Source: Clostridia bacterium
GTDB taxonomy: Bacteria > Bacillota > Clostridia > Lachnospirales > Anaerotignaceae
Length of the DNA: 33,970 nt
Direction of reading: 5' to 3'
NCBI GenBank assembly: GCA_910575055.1
Contig: CAJTDC010000027.1
Span: 1-33,970 of the forward strand
Below the pieces are notes generated by a model. The model saw only the letters and a program-made list of their open reading frames with translations, ran no database searches and was not told the DNA's origin. Position 1 is the stretch's first letter. Each line of letters starts with the position of its first letter. The position numbers and the translations under genes are program-made. Shown one piece after another: positions 1-9,079 of this stretch.

Positions 1-1425
1 ACAACAACAAAACATAGAAATGCTTATCAAAAATTATTACAAGATATGGAGCAAGATAAATTTGATATTATTGTAGTAAAAAATCAAGATAGATTAATGA
101 GAAATACGAAAGAATGGTATCATTTTATTGATAAACTAATGAGAAATGAAAAAAAATTATACTTTTATATGGAAAATAAATTTTATTCACCAGACGATAC
201 ATTAATAACAGGAATAAAAGCAATATTAGCAGAAGAATATAGTAGAGATTTATCAAAAAAAATAAATAATGCTCATAGAAATAGACAAAAAAATGGTTCT
301 TCTGTTTTAATTACATCAAAAACGTGGGGATATGACAAAAAGGAAAAACAAGTAGTTATTAATGAAAAAGAAGCAGAAATTGTTAAATTGATTTATACTT
401 TATGTTTACAAGGATATGGCAGTCGTTGTATTTCTAAAATATTATCTGAAAAAGGTGTAAAAAGTAGGGTAGGAAGTGAATTTTCTGAAGTAACAATAAG
501 ACGTATTATTAGAAATCCTCTGTTTAAAGGAACAGTAGTTATGAATAAAAGACATATCAATTTTGAAACAAAAAAAGTAATTTATACAGATGAAAAAGAA
601 TGGATTGTACATAAAAATATTGTACCAGCCATTGTAACAGAGCAAATTTGGCAACAGGCAAACGAAATAATGGATAAAAGATGTAACATAAAAAAAACAG
701 AAAATTTTAGCACTATAAAGAAAGGAAAAAATAAAGGTAATTATGAATTGTCTAGCAAAATATATTGTGGAGAATGTGGCAATGTCTATTGGAGAAGACA
801 TAGAAAAACAACAAAAGGAATAAAAGTAATAGAATGGTTATGCAGCCAATATGTAAAAAGAGGAAGAAAAACTTTTTGTGAAGGAGGTTGTAATAATATT
901 CATATTAAAAATGATGATTTAGAAGAAGTACTTTGCAATGTTTCAAAAAAAATTTATAAATATGAAAAAGACAAAATTGTAAAAAGTGCAGTCAATATAT
1001 TAAAAAAAGTGTTAGAAGAAAAAGAAGATATACAATACTTACAGCAGCAGAAAGAAAAAATTATGAAAAAGAAAGAAATATTATTAGACAGATATTTAGA
1101 ACAAGATATATCATTAGAATTATTTCAAAGAAAATATGACATTTTAGAACAAGAATATAACATTTGCTGTAAAGCAATCATACAAAAAATACAGCAAGAA
1201 AAGGCAACATTAAATCAAAAAAGATTATGTAATATAGAAAATGAGTTAAAATATATTAGTGAAAAAGAATTGTATATTCATAAACTATTAAATCATATTG
1301 AAAAAATAGAAGTATATCAAAATAGATTACAAATATATTTTGATATACTTGATACCATACAAATTAAAATAGAACAATTTTCTAATAAAACAAAAAAATT
1401 TACCATTTGTGAAAACAATAAATAA
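1..1425 (+). CDS. Large serine recombinase, C-terminal part (5' end outside window)
   Basis: The frame is open from base 1, so the first Met (base 46) is internal and the catalytic serine lies upstream of the window. Visible parts in order: the end of the resolvase catalytic domain (VVKNQDRLMRN, then EEYSRDLSKKI), a recombinase DNA-binding domain (about residues 75-220), a zinc-ribbon with CGEC near residue 243 and further Cys pairs, and a long Lys/Glu-rich coiled coil to the C-terminus. This order is that of large serine integrases and transposases such as TndX/TnpX or phage integrases, which cut and join att sites through a 5'-phosphoserine link. It ends 8 bases before the convergent Crp-type gene. 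Such integrases often sit at the edge of their element, so a second mobile element may lie to the left. AT-rich like its neighbours. Confidence 0.9.
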   Translation, partial: TTTKHRNAYQKLLQDMEQDKFDIIVVKNQDRLMRNTKEWYHFIDKLMRNEKKLYFYMENKFYSPDDTLITGIKAILAEEYSRDLSKKINNAHRNRQKNGSSVLITSKTWGYDKKEKQVVINEKEAEIVKLIYTLCLQGYGSRCISKILSEKGVKSRVGSEFSEVTIRRIIRNPLFKGTVVMNKRHINFETKKVIYTDEKEWIVHKNIVPAIVTEQIWQQANEIMDKRCNIKKTENFSTIKKGKNKGNYELSSKIYCGECGNVYWRRHRKTTKGIKVIEWLCSQYVKRGRKTFCEGGCNNIHIKNDDLEEVLCNVSKKIYKYEKDKIVKSAVNILKKVLEEKEDIQYLQQQKEKIMKKKEILLDRYLEQDISLELFQRKYDILEQEYNICCKAIIQKIQQEKATLNQKRLCNIENELKYISEKELYIHKLLNHIEKIEVYQNRLQIYFDILDTIQIKIEQFSNKTKKFTICENNK

Positions 1426-1433
1426 AAGTAAAG

Positions 1434-2111
1434 CTATTTTTCATTGATATTTTTTAATATTTTGAAATTTTTTTTGTTTGCTTCAATCAATCCTATATGG
1501 CATAGTTTTCTAATTTCAACAGACAAACCGCTTCTATCTACTTCAAGATAATCAGCAAGTTCTTGTCTGTTATATGGAATTTCGAAACTGTTACTATTAT
1601 ATTTTTTTGCTTGAAGCAATAAATATGTTATCAATTTTTCTTTTGTAGAACGCTTAGAAGTAACTTCAATTTTTTGGTGAAACATAATATTTTTCACTGC
1701 AACAACTTTCATAATATTATATATAATGTGGCGATGAAATGTACAGGTATTGCTACATAACTGTAGTATGCGTAAGCAATCTATAAAAAGTACTTCTGTT
1801 GTTGTAGATGCTACAACATCTACAGGGATAGATTTTATACCAGCACAAGCAAAAGATTCTCCAAATAACTCAGACGGCTTTATATCTGTTACAATACTTC
1901 TATTTCCAAAATAATCTATTTGTACAATTTGTACAGCACCAGAAAGAACAATACCAATATATTTTGCAGGTTCTCCTTCTGCTATAATAATTTCTTTTTT
2001 GTGAAAAGAAGCTACTTTTGCATCAATACAATGAAGCATTGTTATAATGTCATTTTCTATAATATTATCAAATAGTGGGCATTTTTTTAGTATTTCAATA
2101 TAATTTTTCAT
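1434..2111 (-). CDS. Crp/Fnr-family transcriptional regulator
   Basis: About 225 residues: an N-terminal cyclic-nucleotide-binding-like beta-roll (EGEPAKYIGIVLSGAVQIV, then GESFA) and a C-terminal winged helix-turn-helix (NRQELADYLEVDRSGLSVEIRKL). No N-terminal Cys cluster of the Fnr type is seen, so it probably does not bind an FeS centre. I choose the Met at 2111 because an AAAGGA ribosome site lies 8 bases upstream; a Met at 2141 would run the coding region through a perfect palindrome and the ribosome site. It is divergent from a ferredoxin-like gene, a pairing common in clostridia, where this kind of regulator controls redox or nitrosative-stress genes. No hcp gene follows here. A strong promoter and a palindrome just downstream of it suggest autoregulation. 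Confidence 0.88.
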   Translation of the reverse strand: MKNYIEILKKCPLFDNIIENDIITMLHCIDAKVASFHKKEIIIAEGEPAKYIGIVLSGAVQIVQIDYFGNRSIVTDIKPSELFGESFACAGIKSIPVDVVASTTTEVLFIDCLRILQLCSNTCTFHRHIIYNIMKVVAVKNIMFHQKIEVTSKRSTKEKLITYLLLQAKKYNSNSFEIPYNRQELADYLEVDRSGLSVEIRKLCHIGLIEANKKNFKILKNINEK

Positions 2112-2124
2112 AAAATTTTTCCTT

Positions 2125-2140
2125 TGTTGAAATTTCAACA
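2125..2140. promoter_or_regulatory. Perfect 16-bp palindrome, likely Crp/Fnr-type operator
   Basis: TGTTGAAATTTCAACA equals its own reverse complement. It lies between the predicted promoter of the Crp-type gene and its ribosome site, so bound protein would block elongation. Crp-family sites are dyads of about this length, so the divergent regulator is the natural ligand. Binding is inferred. Confidence 0.6.
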
Positions 2141-2154
2141 TACTTTTTAATTAT

Positions 2155-2183
2155 ATTATACTAAAATATGATAAAAGGGTCAA
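2155..2183 (-). promoter_or_regulatory. Sigma-A-type promoter of the Crp-family gene
   Basis: On the minus strand: -35 TTGACC (2183-2178), a spacer of exactly 17 bases, and -10 TATAAT (2160-2155). Transcription would start near 2148, placing the 2125-2140 palindrome in the early transcribed region. Confidence 0.65.
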
Positions 2184-2222
2184 TCAAACAACATATAAAA
2201 ATGAAAGGGTAGGAAAAATAAT

Positions 2223-2918
2223 ATGATTAGAAAAATTATTAAAATTGATGAAAAAAAATGTAATGGTTGTGGCATCTGTGCTTTAGCTTGTCATGAAGGT
2301 GCTATTGAAATGATAAATGGTAAAGCAAAACTCACTCGTGAAGATTATTGTGATGGTATTGGAGATTGTTTACCAAACTGTCCTATGAATGCAATTTCAT
2401 TTGAACAAAGAGAAGCACCTGCTTATAATGAGCAAGCTGTTATAGCAGCAAAAAAACAAAAACAATTTAAAGCTTGTTCTGGAATACAGCCAAAAATAAT
2501 TTTACACCAAAATACAAAGGGTGACACAACAACTACAAAATTTATAAGTCAACTTTCACAATGGCCAGTACAAATAAAATTAGTGCCTATCAATGCAGAA
2601 TATTTTCAAGAAGCAAATTTATTGATTGCTGCAGATTGTACAGCATATGCTTATGCAAATTTTCATAATGATTTTATACATCATCACATTACATTAATTG
2701 GCTGTCCTAAATTAGATGATTGTGACTATGCCGAAAAATTAACACAAATTATTGCACAAAATAATATAAAAAGCATTACAGTAACTCGTATGGAAGTACC
2801 TTGTTGTGGAGGCATTGAAAATGCAGTAAAACGTGCTTTACAGTATAGTAAAAAATCAATTCCATACAATATAATAACTATTTCTATAAATGGAACAATA
2901 AAAAGTGAAAGTAAATAA
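2223..2918 (+). CDS. 4Fe-4S dicluster ferredoxin-like protein
   Basis: 231 residues. The N-terminal 60 residues hold two ferredoxin-type Cys sets, CNGCGICALAC (residues 13-23) and a second, looser set with C43, C49, C53 (CDGIGDCLPNC), ready to bind two 4Fe-4S clusters. The remaining about 170 residues form an alpha/beta domain with conserved-looking Cys near LIGCPKLDDC and MEVPCCGGIE. This arrangement matches clostridial ferredoxin-like proteins encoded beside Crp/Fnr regulators. The likely role is electron transfer or redox sensing in the cytoplasm; the partner enzyme is unknown. A hairpin terminator follows 6 bases after the stop, so it is probably monocistronic. Confidence 0.85.
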   Translation: MIRKIIKIDEKKCNGCGICALACHEGAIEMINGKAKLTREDYCDGIGDCLPNCPMNAISFEQREAPAYNEQAVIAAKKQKQFKACSGIQPKIILHQNTKGDTTTTKFISQLSQWPVQIKLVPINAEYFQEANLLIAADCTAYAYANFHNDFIHHHITLIGCPKLDDCDYAEKLTQIIAQNNIKSITVTRMEVPCCGGIENAVKRALQYSKKSIPYNIITISINGTIKSESK

Positions 2919-2924
2919 TTATTC

Positions 2925-2946
2925 GCCGCTAAAATAGCGGCTTTTT
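2925..2946 (+). terminator. Rho-independent terminator after the ferredoxin gene
   Basis: GCCGCT (2925-2930), loop AAAAT, AGCGGC (2936-2941), then TTTTT. It starts 6 bases after the stop codon. Confidence 0.85.
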
Positions 2947-3034
2947 ATATTGCAATTAAATTTACTCATAACAGACAACATTTTATAAAATATATAAAAA
3001 ATGAATATATTTTACAAGACTTTTTTATAGAAAG

Positions 3035-3053
3035 GCTGTAAACTGTTTACAGC
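3035..3053 (+). promoter_or_regulatory. Palindrome abutting the AraC-gene ribosome site
   Basis: GCTGTAAACTGTTTACAGC is a perfect inverted repeat around a central T. It ends just before AAGGAGG (3054-3060) of the gene starting at 3069. It could be an operator or an mRNA hairpin affecting ribosome access. A shorter relative, ending in the same ACAGCAAGGAGG, lies before the P-type ATPase gene (5374-5386). Confidence 0.5.
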
Positions 3054-3068
3054 AAGGAGGAAAAATAG

Positions 3069-3899
3069 ATGAAGACAGTAGTTTATGATGAACAACTACA
3101 TATAGAAGCATATTGTTTTGAAGGCATTCGACAATCATTTCCTAATCATTTTCATAAATATTATGTCATTGGTTTTATAGAAAATGGACAACGCTATTTA
3201 TGCTGCAAAAATAGAGAATATGTTGTAAACAAAGGAGATATTGTATTATTTCATCCTGAAGACAATCATTCTTGTATGCAAATTGGTGAAGATACATTAT
3301 GTTATAAGGGATTTCATATTTATAATGACGTTATGCTTCATTTAGCAAAGGAAATAACAAACAAAAAAGAACTACCTCAATTTTCTAAAAATGTAATTTA
3401 TAATGAAGAAATTGCTTGTTATCTCACTACATTACATAAAATGATAATCAATGGTACAAAGGATTTTATAAAAGAAGAAATTTTATTACTATTATTTACT
3501 GCACTTATACAGAATTATGGACAACCTTTTCAAAATGATATACCAGAATGTAGGAAAGAAATTGAAAAAGTATGTGAATTTATACAAAGCCATTATACAG
3601 AACATATTTGCTTGGAACAAATTTGTCAATATGCTCAAATTAGTAAATCAACATTAATTAGAGCATTTACAAAACAAAAAGGAATTACGCCTTATCGTTA
3701 TTTAGAAAATATTCGTATCAATGAAGCAAAAAAACTTTTAGCAAAAGGAGTTTCTCCTGTTGATGCTGCCATACAAATGGGATTTTCAGACCAAAGCCAT
3801 TTTACAAATTATTTTAGCCGTTTTATAGGGCTTTCTCCTGGTGCTTATCGTGATATTTTTTGTAATAAAAATAAGGTAGGTGAAAAATATGGAAAATAA
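3069..3899 (+). CDS. AraC-family transcriptional regulator with cupin sensor domain
   Basis: 276 residues. The N-terminal half is a cupin-like ligand domain (His-rich FPNHFHKYYVIGF, then GDIVLFHPEDNHSC). The C-terminal about 100 residues carry the two AraC helix-turn-helix motifs, with typical ISKSTLIRAFTKQKGITPYRYL and MGFSDQSHFTNYFSRFIGLSPGAYR. The start has AAGGAGG 8 bases upstream. Its 3' end overlaps the EamA exporter gene, so regulator and exporter form one transcript with the DUF2000 gene after them. Context suggests it senses a small molecule and controls its export; the ligand is unknown. Confidence 0.92.
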   Translation: MKTVVYDEQLHIEAYCFEGIRQSFPNHFHKYYVIGFIENGQRYLCCKNREYVVNKGDIVLFHPEDNHSCMQIGEDTLCYKGFHIYNDVMLHLAKEITNKKELPQFSKNVIYNEEIACYLTTLHKMIINGTKDFIKEEILLLLFTALIQNYGQPFQNDIPECRKEIEKVCEFIQSHYTEHICLEQICQYAQISKSTLIRAFTKQKGITPYRYLENIRINEAKKLLAKGVSPVDAAIQMGFSDQSHFTNYFSRFIGLSPGAYRDIFCNKNKVGEKYGK

Positions 3900-4809
3900 A
3901 AATTTAGCAGGGCACATTGCTGCATTGTATACCATTATATTATGGGGAACAACATTTATTTCTACAAAAATATTGTTAGTAGGTTTTCAGCCCATAGAAA
4001 TATTGTTTTTTCGTTTTGTAATTGGTTTCATTATATTATTTATTATTTATCCGAAATGTTTAAGAGGAGTAACATATAAACAGGAATTTTTATTTATTGC
4101 AACAGGATTTTGTGGAATATGTCTGTATTATCTTTTAGAAAATATTGCATTAACGATTACAACAGCTTCTAATGTAGGTGTTATAATATCTGTTTCACCA
4201 TTTTTTACAGCAGTGTTATCTAGATTATTTTTAAAATCGGAAACAAAAATAAAAATCAATTTTTTAATAGGATTTTTTGTTGCTATGATAGGAATAGTAT
4301 TAATCAGTTTTAATGGTTCGAAACTAAAATTAAATCCTATAGGAGATATACTTGCTGTTGCTGCTGCTTTTGTTTGGGCTTGCTATTCTGTATTAATAAA
4401 AAAAATAGCTAGTTTTCACTATCCCGTTGTACTTACCACACGTAGAACATTTTTTTATGGCATTTTATTTATAATACCAACACTTTTTTTATTTGATTTT
4501 CAATTTTATTTGTCACGTTTTACAAATATGAAATATTTGTTTAATATGGTTTATTTAGGTGTAGGAGCATCTGCTATATGTTTTGTAACGTGGAATATTG
4601 CAATAAAAATGTTAGGTACAGTAAAAACAAGTATTTATATTTATATTGTTCCAGTAATTACTACTATCACATCAGTAATAATATTAAAAGAAACAATAAC
4701 ATATCTTTCTGCTGTAGGAACAATGTTAACAATTTTAGGGTTGTTTCTTTCGGAATATAATGGAAAATGTAATATAAAAAATATAAAGGAGCAAAACAAT
4801 GAATTATGA
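3889..4809 (+). CDS. EamA/DMT-superfamily permease
   Basis: 306 residues, almost wholly hydrophobic, about ten membrane segments in two EamA repeats; the second begins near GDILAVAAAFVWACYSVLIKK. EamA proteins export amino acids or other small metabolites using the membrane potential. ATG at 3889 has AAGGTAGG 8 bases upstream; an in-frame GTG at 3880 is the alternative. The gene overlaps the AraC-type regulator before it by 11 bases and the DUF2000 gene after it by 11 bases, so the three are translationally coupled. Confidence 0.9.
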   Translation: MENKNLAGHIAALYTIILWGTTFISTKILLVGFQPIEILFFRFVIGFIILFIIYPKCLRGVTYKQEFLFIATGFCGICLYYLLENIALTITTASNVGVIISVSPFFTAVLSRLFLKSETKIKINFLIGFFVAMIGIVLISFNGSKLKLNPIGDILAVAAAFVWACYSVLIKKIASFHYPVVLTTRRTFFYGILFIIPTLFLFDFQFYLSRFTNMKYLFNMVYLGVGASAICFVTWNIAIKMLGTVKTSIYIYIVPVITTITSVIILKETITYLSAVGTMLTILGLFLSEYNGKCNIKNIKEQNNEL

Positions 4810-5215
4810 AAAATGTGTTATGATAATTGATGAACAGTTACCATTAGGAATAATTGCAAATACTGCTGCTATTATGGGCATTACTTTAGGCAAAAGCATA
4901 CCAGAAGTAGTTGGTAAAGATGTTTATGATAAAACAGGTAATAAGCATTTAGGAATTATTACATTTCCTGTACCTATATTGAAGGGAGATATACAAACAA
5001 TAAAAACAATACGAAAAAAGTTATATGAACCAGAATTTTCTGATTTAATTGTAATTGATTTTTCTGATATAGCACAGATGTCCAAAAGTTATACAGAATT
5101 TATAACAAAAATGCAATCTATTACGGAAACAGAATTAAATTATATAGGAATTACATTATGTGGAACAAAAAAGAAAATCAATAAATTAACAGGAAATATT
5201 GCTTTATTAAAATAA
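4799..5215 (+). CDS. DUF2000 family protein
   Basis: 138 residues. The opening (KCVMIIDEQLPLGIIANTAAIMGITLGK) is the hallmark of DUF2000, a small cytoplasmic alpha/beta family of unknown reaction. AAAGGAG lies 7 bases before the ATG. DUF2000 genes are often next to AraC-type regulators and DMT exporters, as here, which hints at a shared substrate. No membrane segment or signal peptide is visible. No clear terminator follows in the AT-rich gap before the next gene. Confidence 0.85.
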   Translation: MNYEKCVMIIDEQLPLGIIANTAAIMGITLGKSIPEVVGKDVYDKTGNKHLGIITFPVPILKGDIQTIKTIRKKLYEPEFSDLIVIDFSDIAQMSKSYTEFITKMQSITETELNYIGITLCGTKKKINKLTGNIALLK

Positions 5216-5373
5216 AAATCAAAAAAGAAATTAGTTATGCACAAATTGTAATATCATATCATTTATAGTAAATATAGTAAAAAGATTTTTTATTATTATT
5301 TTTTAGAATTGTTTTTATAATTTTTGAAATAATAATGAAAAGTCTTTTTTTATCATATTTTATTAAAAAGTAT

Positions 5374-5386
5374 CTGTTTGAAACAG
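5374..5386 (+). promoter_or_regulatory. Short palindrome abutting the P-type ATPase ribosome site
   Basis: CTGTTT-G-AAACAG, followed directly by CAAGGAGG. It resembles the element before the AraC gene (3035-3053), with the same CTGTTT arm and the same ACAGCAAGGAGG join. It could be an operator or a 5' hairpin; function inferred only from position. Confidence 0.4.
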
Positions 5387-5400
5387 CAAGGAGGAGAAAT

Positions 5401-7995
5401 ATGGAAAAATATTACCGTTTGCCATTGCAAAAAGTATTAGAGAGTGTAGAAAGTTCACAGAAAGGATTAACACAACAACAAGCACAACAAAGGTTACATA
5501 AATATGGTAAAAATGTATTGCAGGAGTCAAAAAAGAAAAATACATTTGTCATATTTTTAGAACAATTTAAAGATTTTCTTGTTATAATATTAATTGTGGC
5601 AGGACTACTTTCATTGTTTTTAGCAGATGCAGAAAGTGCTATTGTAATATTTGTTGTGATTACATTAAATGCAATATTAGGTACAATACAACACATTAAA
5701 GCAGAGCAATCTCTAGAAAGTTTAAAAGCACTTTCTTCTCCTTTTGTAAAAGTATTGAGAGATGGACAAAAAGTAACAATACCTTCACAAGAGGTTACAA
5801 TAGGAGATGTTGTTTTTTTAGAAGCAGGAGATTTTATTAGTGCAGATGGAAGAATACTAGAGAATTTTAGTATAAAGGTAAATGAAAGTTCTTTAACAGG
5901 AGAGTCTGTCAGTGTAGAAAAAGAAATTATGGAATTATCACAAGAAGTACCCATTGGCGATAGAAAAAATATGGTGTTTTCAGGAAGTTTTGTAACATAT
6001 GGCAGAGCAAGTTATATTGTGACAAATATAGGTATGGAAACTGAAATTGGAAAAGTAGCACAGTTATTAAAAAATACACAGGAAAAGAAAACACCTTTAC
6101 AACAAAATTTAGATAATTTTGGAAAAAAACTTTCTCTTATTATTATAATAGTATGTGCAGTGCTGTTTTTTGCTAACATTGCAAGGGGAGGAAATGCAAT
6201 AGATGCTTTTTTGTTTGCGGTGGCACTTGCTGTAGCAGCTATACCAGAAGCATTGAGTTCTATTGTGACAATAGTGCTTTCATTAGGAACACAAAAAATG
6301 GCAAAAGAAAATGCTATTGTAAGAAAATTACCTGCTGTAGAGGGATTAGGAAGTGTTTCTGTTATCTGTTCTGATAAAACAGGTACATTAACACAAAATA
6401 AAATGACAGTACAAAAATATTGTATTAACAATACTATTGTAGAAATGTCATCTGCTGATATAACACAACAAATGGATAAAAAATTGATATATATGAGCGT
6501 TTTATGTAATGATGCTAGTATAAACGAAGGACAGGAAATAGGTGACCCTACAGAAGTTGCACTGATACAATTTGCTAAAAAGTATAATTTAGAATATCAA
6601 GATATTAGAAAACAATATAAAAGATTGCTTGAAATACCTTTTGATTCTGACAGAAAATTGATGTCTACTGTACATCAAATAGAAGGAAAATATATTATGA
6701 TAACAAAAGGAGCAGTAGATGTTTTATTAAATAGAGTAGTTTCTATAGAAAAAGAAGGAGAAATTACAGCATTTACAGAAAAAGACAAACAGGAAATAGA
6801 GCATATTAATAAAACATTTTCAGAGAATGGTTTAAGAGTATTGGCATTTGCTTATAAAGAATTAAAAAAATTAGAATTGGAAGAAGAACAACATTATACT
6901 TTTTTAGGTTTAATTGCTATGATAGACCCTCCAAGAGAAGAAAGTAAAACTGCTGTAGCAGAATGTATAAAAGCAGGTATACGTCCTGTTATGATTACAG
7001 GCGACCACAAAGTAACTGCTTCAGCTATTGCAAAACAAATAGGAATATTGACAGAAGATAAAAAAGCAGTAGATGGTGCAGAAATTGACAATATGACAGA
7101 AGAAGAACTTGAGAATTTTGTGGAAAAAGTTTCTGTTTATGCTAGAGTTTCACCAGAACACAAAATCAGAATTGTAAAAGCGTGGCAGAAAAAGGGAAAT
7201 ATTGTAGCGATGACAGGAGATGGTGTAAATGATGCTCCTGCATTAAAACAGGCAGATATTGGTGTAGCTATGGGTATTACAGGTTCTGAAGTAGCAAAAG
7301 ATGCTTCTTCTATGGTATTAACAGATGATAATTTTGCTACGATAGTAAAAGCGGTTGAAAACGGTAGAAATTTATATCAAAATATTAAAAATGCCATACA
7401 ATTTTTGCTTTCAGGAAATACAGCAGGAATATTAGCTGTATTATATGCGTATTTAGTAGGTTTGAGTGTACCATTTGCTCCAGTACATTTACTTTTTATC
7501 AATTTGCTTACAGATAGCTTACCAGCGATTGCTTTAGGAGTAGAACCCCATAATAAAAATGTAATGAATGAAAAACCTCGTTCTATAAACACGCCTATTA
7601 TGACAAAATCATTTTTAAAAGATGTAGCATTACAAGGATTGATAATAGCAGTATTTACTATGGTGGCGTATTACATTGGCAATCAACAAGGTGGGGCAGC
7701 TCTTGCCAGCACAATGGCTTTTGCAACACTTTGTTTATCGCGTTTATTTCATAGTTTTAGTTGTAAATCTAAAAAAGCAGTGGTATTTACAAAAAGGCTT
7801 TTTGACAATTTATATTTATGGGCAGCATTTCTCATTGGCTTTATACTTTTAAATATTGTACTTTTAATTCCAGCATTAAAAACATTTTTTGTAGTAATGC
7901 CTGTCAATATTACAATATTACTGACAATATATGCTTTATCTTTTGGCTCTATGATAGTGATACAATTATGCAAAAAAATCCCCTCTTTTCATTAA
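5401..7995 (+). CDS. P2-type cation-transporting ATPase (calcium-type)
   Basis: 864 residues with all P-type landmarks in order: N-terminal cation-ATPase domain (LPLQKVLESVESSQKGLT), actuator loop TGES (near residue 166), membrane motif AIPEAL, phosphorylation site SDKTGTLT with D325, a nucleotide-binding domain with KGAVDVLL, hinge GDGVNDAPALKQADIGVAMG, and a C-terminal set of membrane helices. PEAL instead of the heavy-metal CPC motif places it with SERCA/PMCA-like P2 ATPases, which pump Ca2+ or related ions out of the cytoplasm. I start at 5401, with AAGGAGGAG 4-12 bases upstream; a longer frame from 5335 lacks a ribosome site. Single gene, closed by a strong terminator. Confidence 0.93.
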   Translation: MEKYYRLPLQKVLESVESSQKGLTQQQAQQRLHKYGKNVLQESKKKNTFVIFLEQFKDFLVIILIVAGLLSLFLADAESAIVIFVVITLNAILGTIQHIKAEQSLESLKALSSPFVKVLRDGQKVTIPSQEVTIGDVVFLEAGDFISADGRILENFSIKVNESSLTGESVSVEKEIMELSQEVPIGDRKNMVFSGSFVTYGRASYIVTNIGMETEIGKVAQLLKNTQEKKTPLQQNLDNFGKKLSLIIIIVCAVLFFANIARGGNAIDAFLFAVALAVAAIPEALSSIVTIVLSLGTQKMAKENAIVRKLPAVEGLGSVSVICSDKTGTLTQNKMTVQKYCINNTIVEMSSADITQQMDKKLIYMSVLCNDASINEGQEIGDPTEVALIQFAKKYNLEYQDIRKQYKRLLEIPFDSDRKLMSTVHQIEGKYIMITKGAVDVLLNRVVSIEKEGEITAFTEKDKQEIEHINKTFSENGLRVLAFAYKELKKLELEEEQHYTFLGLIAMIDPPREESKTAVAECIKAGIRPVMITGDHKVTASAIAKQIGILTEDKKAVDGAEIDNMTEEELENFVEKVSVYARVSPEHKIRIVKAWQKKGNIVAMTGDGVNDAPALKQADIGVAMGITGSEVAKDASSMVLTDDNFATIVKAVENGRNLYQNIKNAIQFLLSGNTAGILAVLYAYLVGLSVPFAPVHLLFINLLTDSLPAIALGVEPHNKNVMNEKPRSINTPIMTKSFLKDVALQGLIIAVFTMVAYYIGNQQGGAALASTMAFATLCLSRLFHSFSCKSKKAVVFTKRLFDNLYLWAAFLIGFILLNIVLLIPALKTFFVVMPVNITILLTIYALSFGSMIVIQLCKKIPSFH

Positions 7996-8011
7996 AAGAG
8001 GGGTATTTTTT
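7972..8011. terminator. Bidirectional terminator between convergent genes
   Basis: CCCCTCTTTT (7980-7989), loop CATT, AAAAGAGGGG (7994-8003). It has a T-rich tract on the right (8004-8011) and seven A on the left (7972-7978), so it can stop transcription from both sides. The ATPase stop codon lies in the hairpin. Confidence 0.88.
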
Positions 8012-8876
8012 ATTCATTATCATACATTGTTTGAAAGCGATTTCCCAATAAACTAGCATTACTACTTGATAAATTAGAAATATCGTAATAAGAGGGTGAA
8101 TTATTAAGAATATAATTATAATTTTTTAAATAGTCGTTTTGGCTGAATAGGCTATCTTTTTTATCATTATTGTCATAATCCATATCACTAATAGAACTCA
8201 ACAAAGAAGCACTCATATCATTTTTTAAAGACTCTATAAATAATAAATAATCTTCTTGTGTTAATTCTTTAAAATTTAATATAGATTGCTCAATTTGGCT
8301 TTGTAGTGAAGAACTATCTGTAGTATTTATTGTATTTGTTCTATTGGTAGTTTGATTTTGACCAATAGTATAATTGCCTGCGGTAAGTGTTTCTCCAGCA
8401 TAAGCCATTACTTTTTTAACATAATTTTGTGTTTCTTTAAAAGGAGGGATACCTCCATATTTTTGGACATTACCACTACCAGCATTATAAGCTGCTAATG
8501 CTAATTTTACATTGCCATCATAACGGTCTAGCATTTGTTTTATGTATTTTGCACCACCCATAATATTCTGTTCTGCATCAAAAGAATTGGTAACGCCTAA
8601 TGATTTTGCTGTAGCAGGCATAAGCTGCATAACGCCTTGTGCACCTGCACCAGAAACAGCATTTGGGTTAAAATTAGACTCTGCTTTTCCTATTGCCTTT
8701 AATAAACTAACTGGTACATCATATTTTTCAGAAGCCTTTTGAAATATTGCATCTAAAGAAGTAGAAGCAGTATTTTGAAGTGTATCTGAAAAAGAAGCAG
8801 AAGTATTACTTAAAACAGGTGTTGTTTTATTATTATTTTGTAATGAATATAAATCAACTGTATTAAACTCTAACAT
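8010..8876 (-). CDS. Lytic transglycosylase (SLT domain)
   Basis: 288 residues. Residues about 45-160 form a goose-lysozyme-like SLT domain: catalytic Glu in KAESNFNP (E66), GAQGVMQLMPATA, and LALAAYNAGSGNV with the QNYVKKVMAY end. Such enzymes cut the MurNAc-GlcNAc bond of peptidoglycan. There is no Sec signal peptide; the first 45 residues are Ser/Thr/Asn-rich, as in flagellum- or secretion-associated transglycosylases. The last about 120 residues are low-complexity and of unknown role. AGGAGGAA precedes the ATG. Monocistronic, convergent with the ATPase. Confidence 0.9.
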   Translation of the reverse strand: MLEFNTVDLYSLQNNNKTTPVLSNTSASFSDTLQNTASTSLDAIFQKASEKYDVPVSLLKAIGKAESNFNPNAVSGAGAQGVMQLMPATAKSLGVTNSFDAEQNIMGGAKYIKQMLDRYDGNVKLALAAYNAGSGNVQKYGGIPPFKETQNYVKKVMAYAGETLTAGNYTIGQNQTTNRTNTINTTDSSSLQSQIEQSILNFKELTQEDYLLFIESLKNDMSASLLSSISDMDYDNNDKKDSLFSQNDYLKNYNYILNNSPSYYDISNLSSSNASLLGNRFQTMYDNE

Positions 8877-9079
8877 ATTCTTCCTCCTAATATTTTAATA
8901 GAATTAATATTATTTTACTACTTTTGAAAGCGTTTTACAATATGATATGTACATAGTTTTTAAAAAAAGAATATTTCTTTTCATAAAATGAAATTGCAAA
9001 GCAGTTGAAAATGAAGTAAATAACAATTATAATGACAAAAGAATATAAAAACTGTGTTTTGTGTTGAGGAGGAAATATT

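Noticed and set aside
8881-9079. Fluoride riboswitch before the ClC gene.
   Set aside because: The AT-rich leader has no crcB-type conserved bases.
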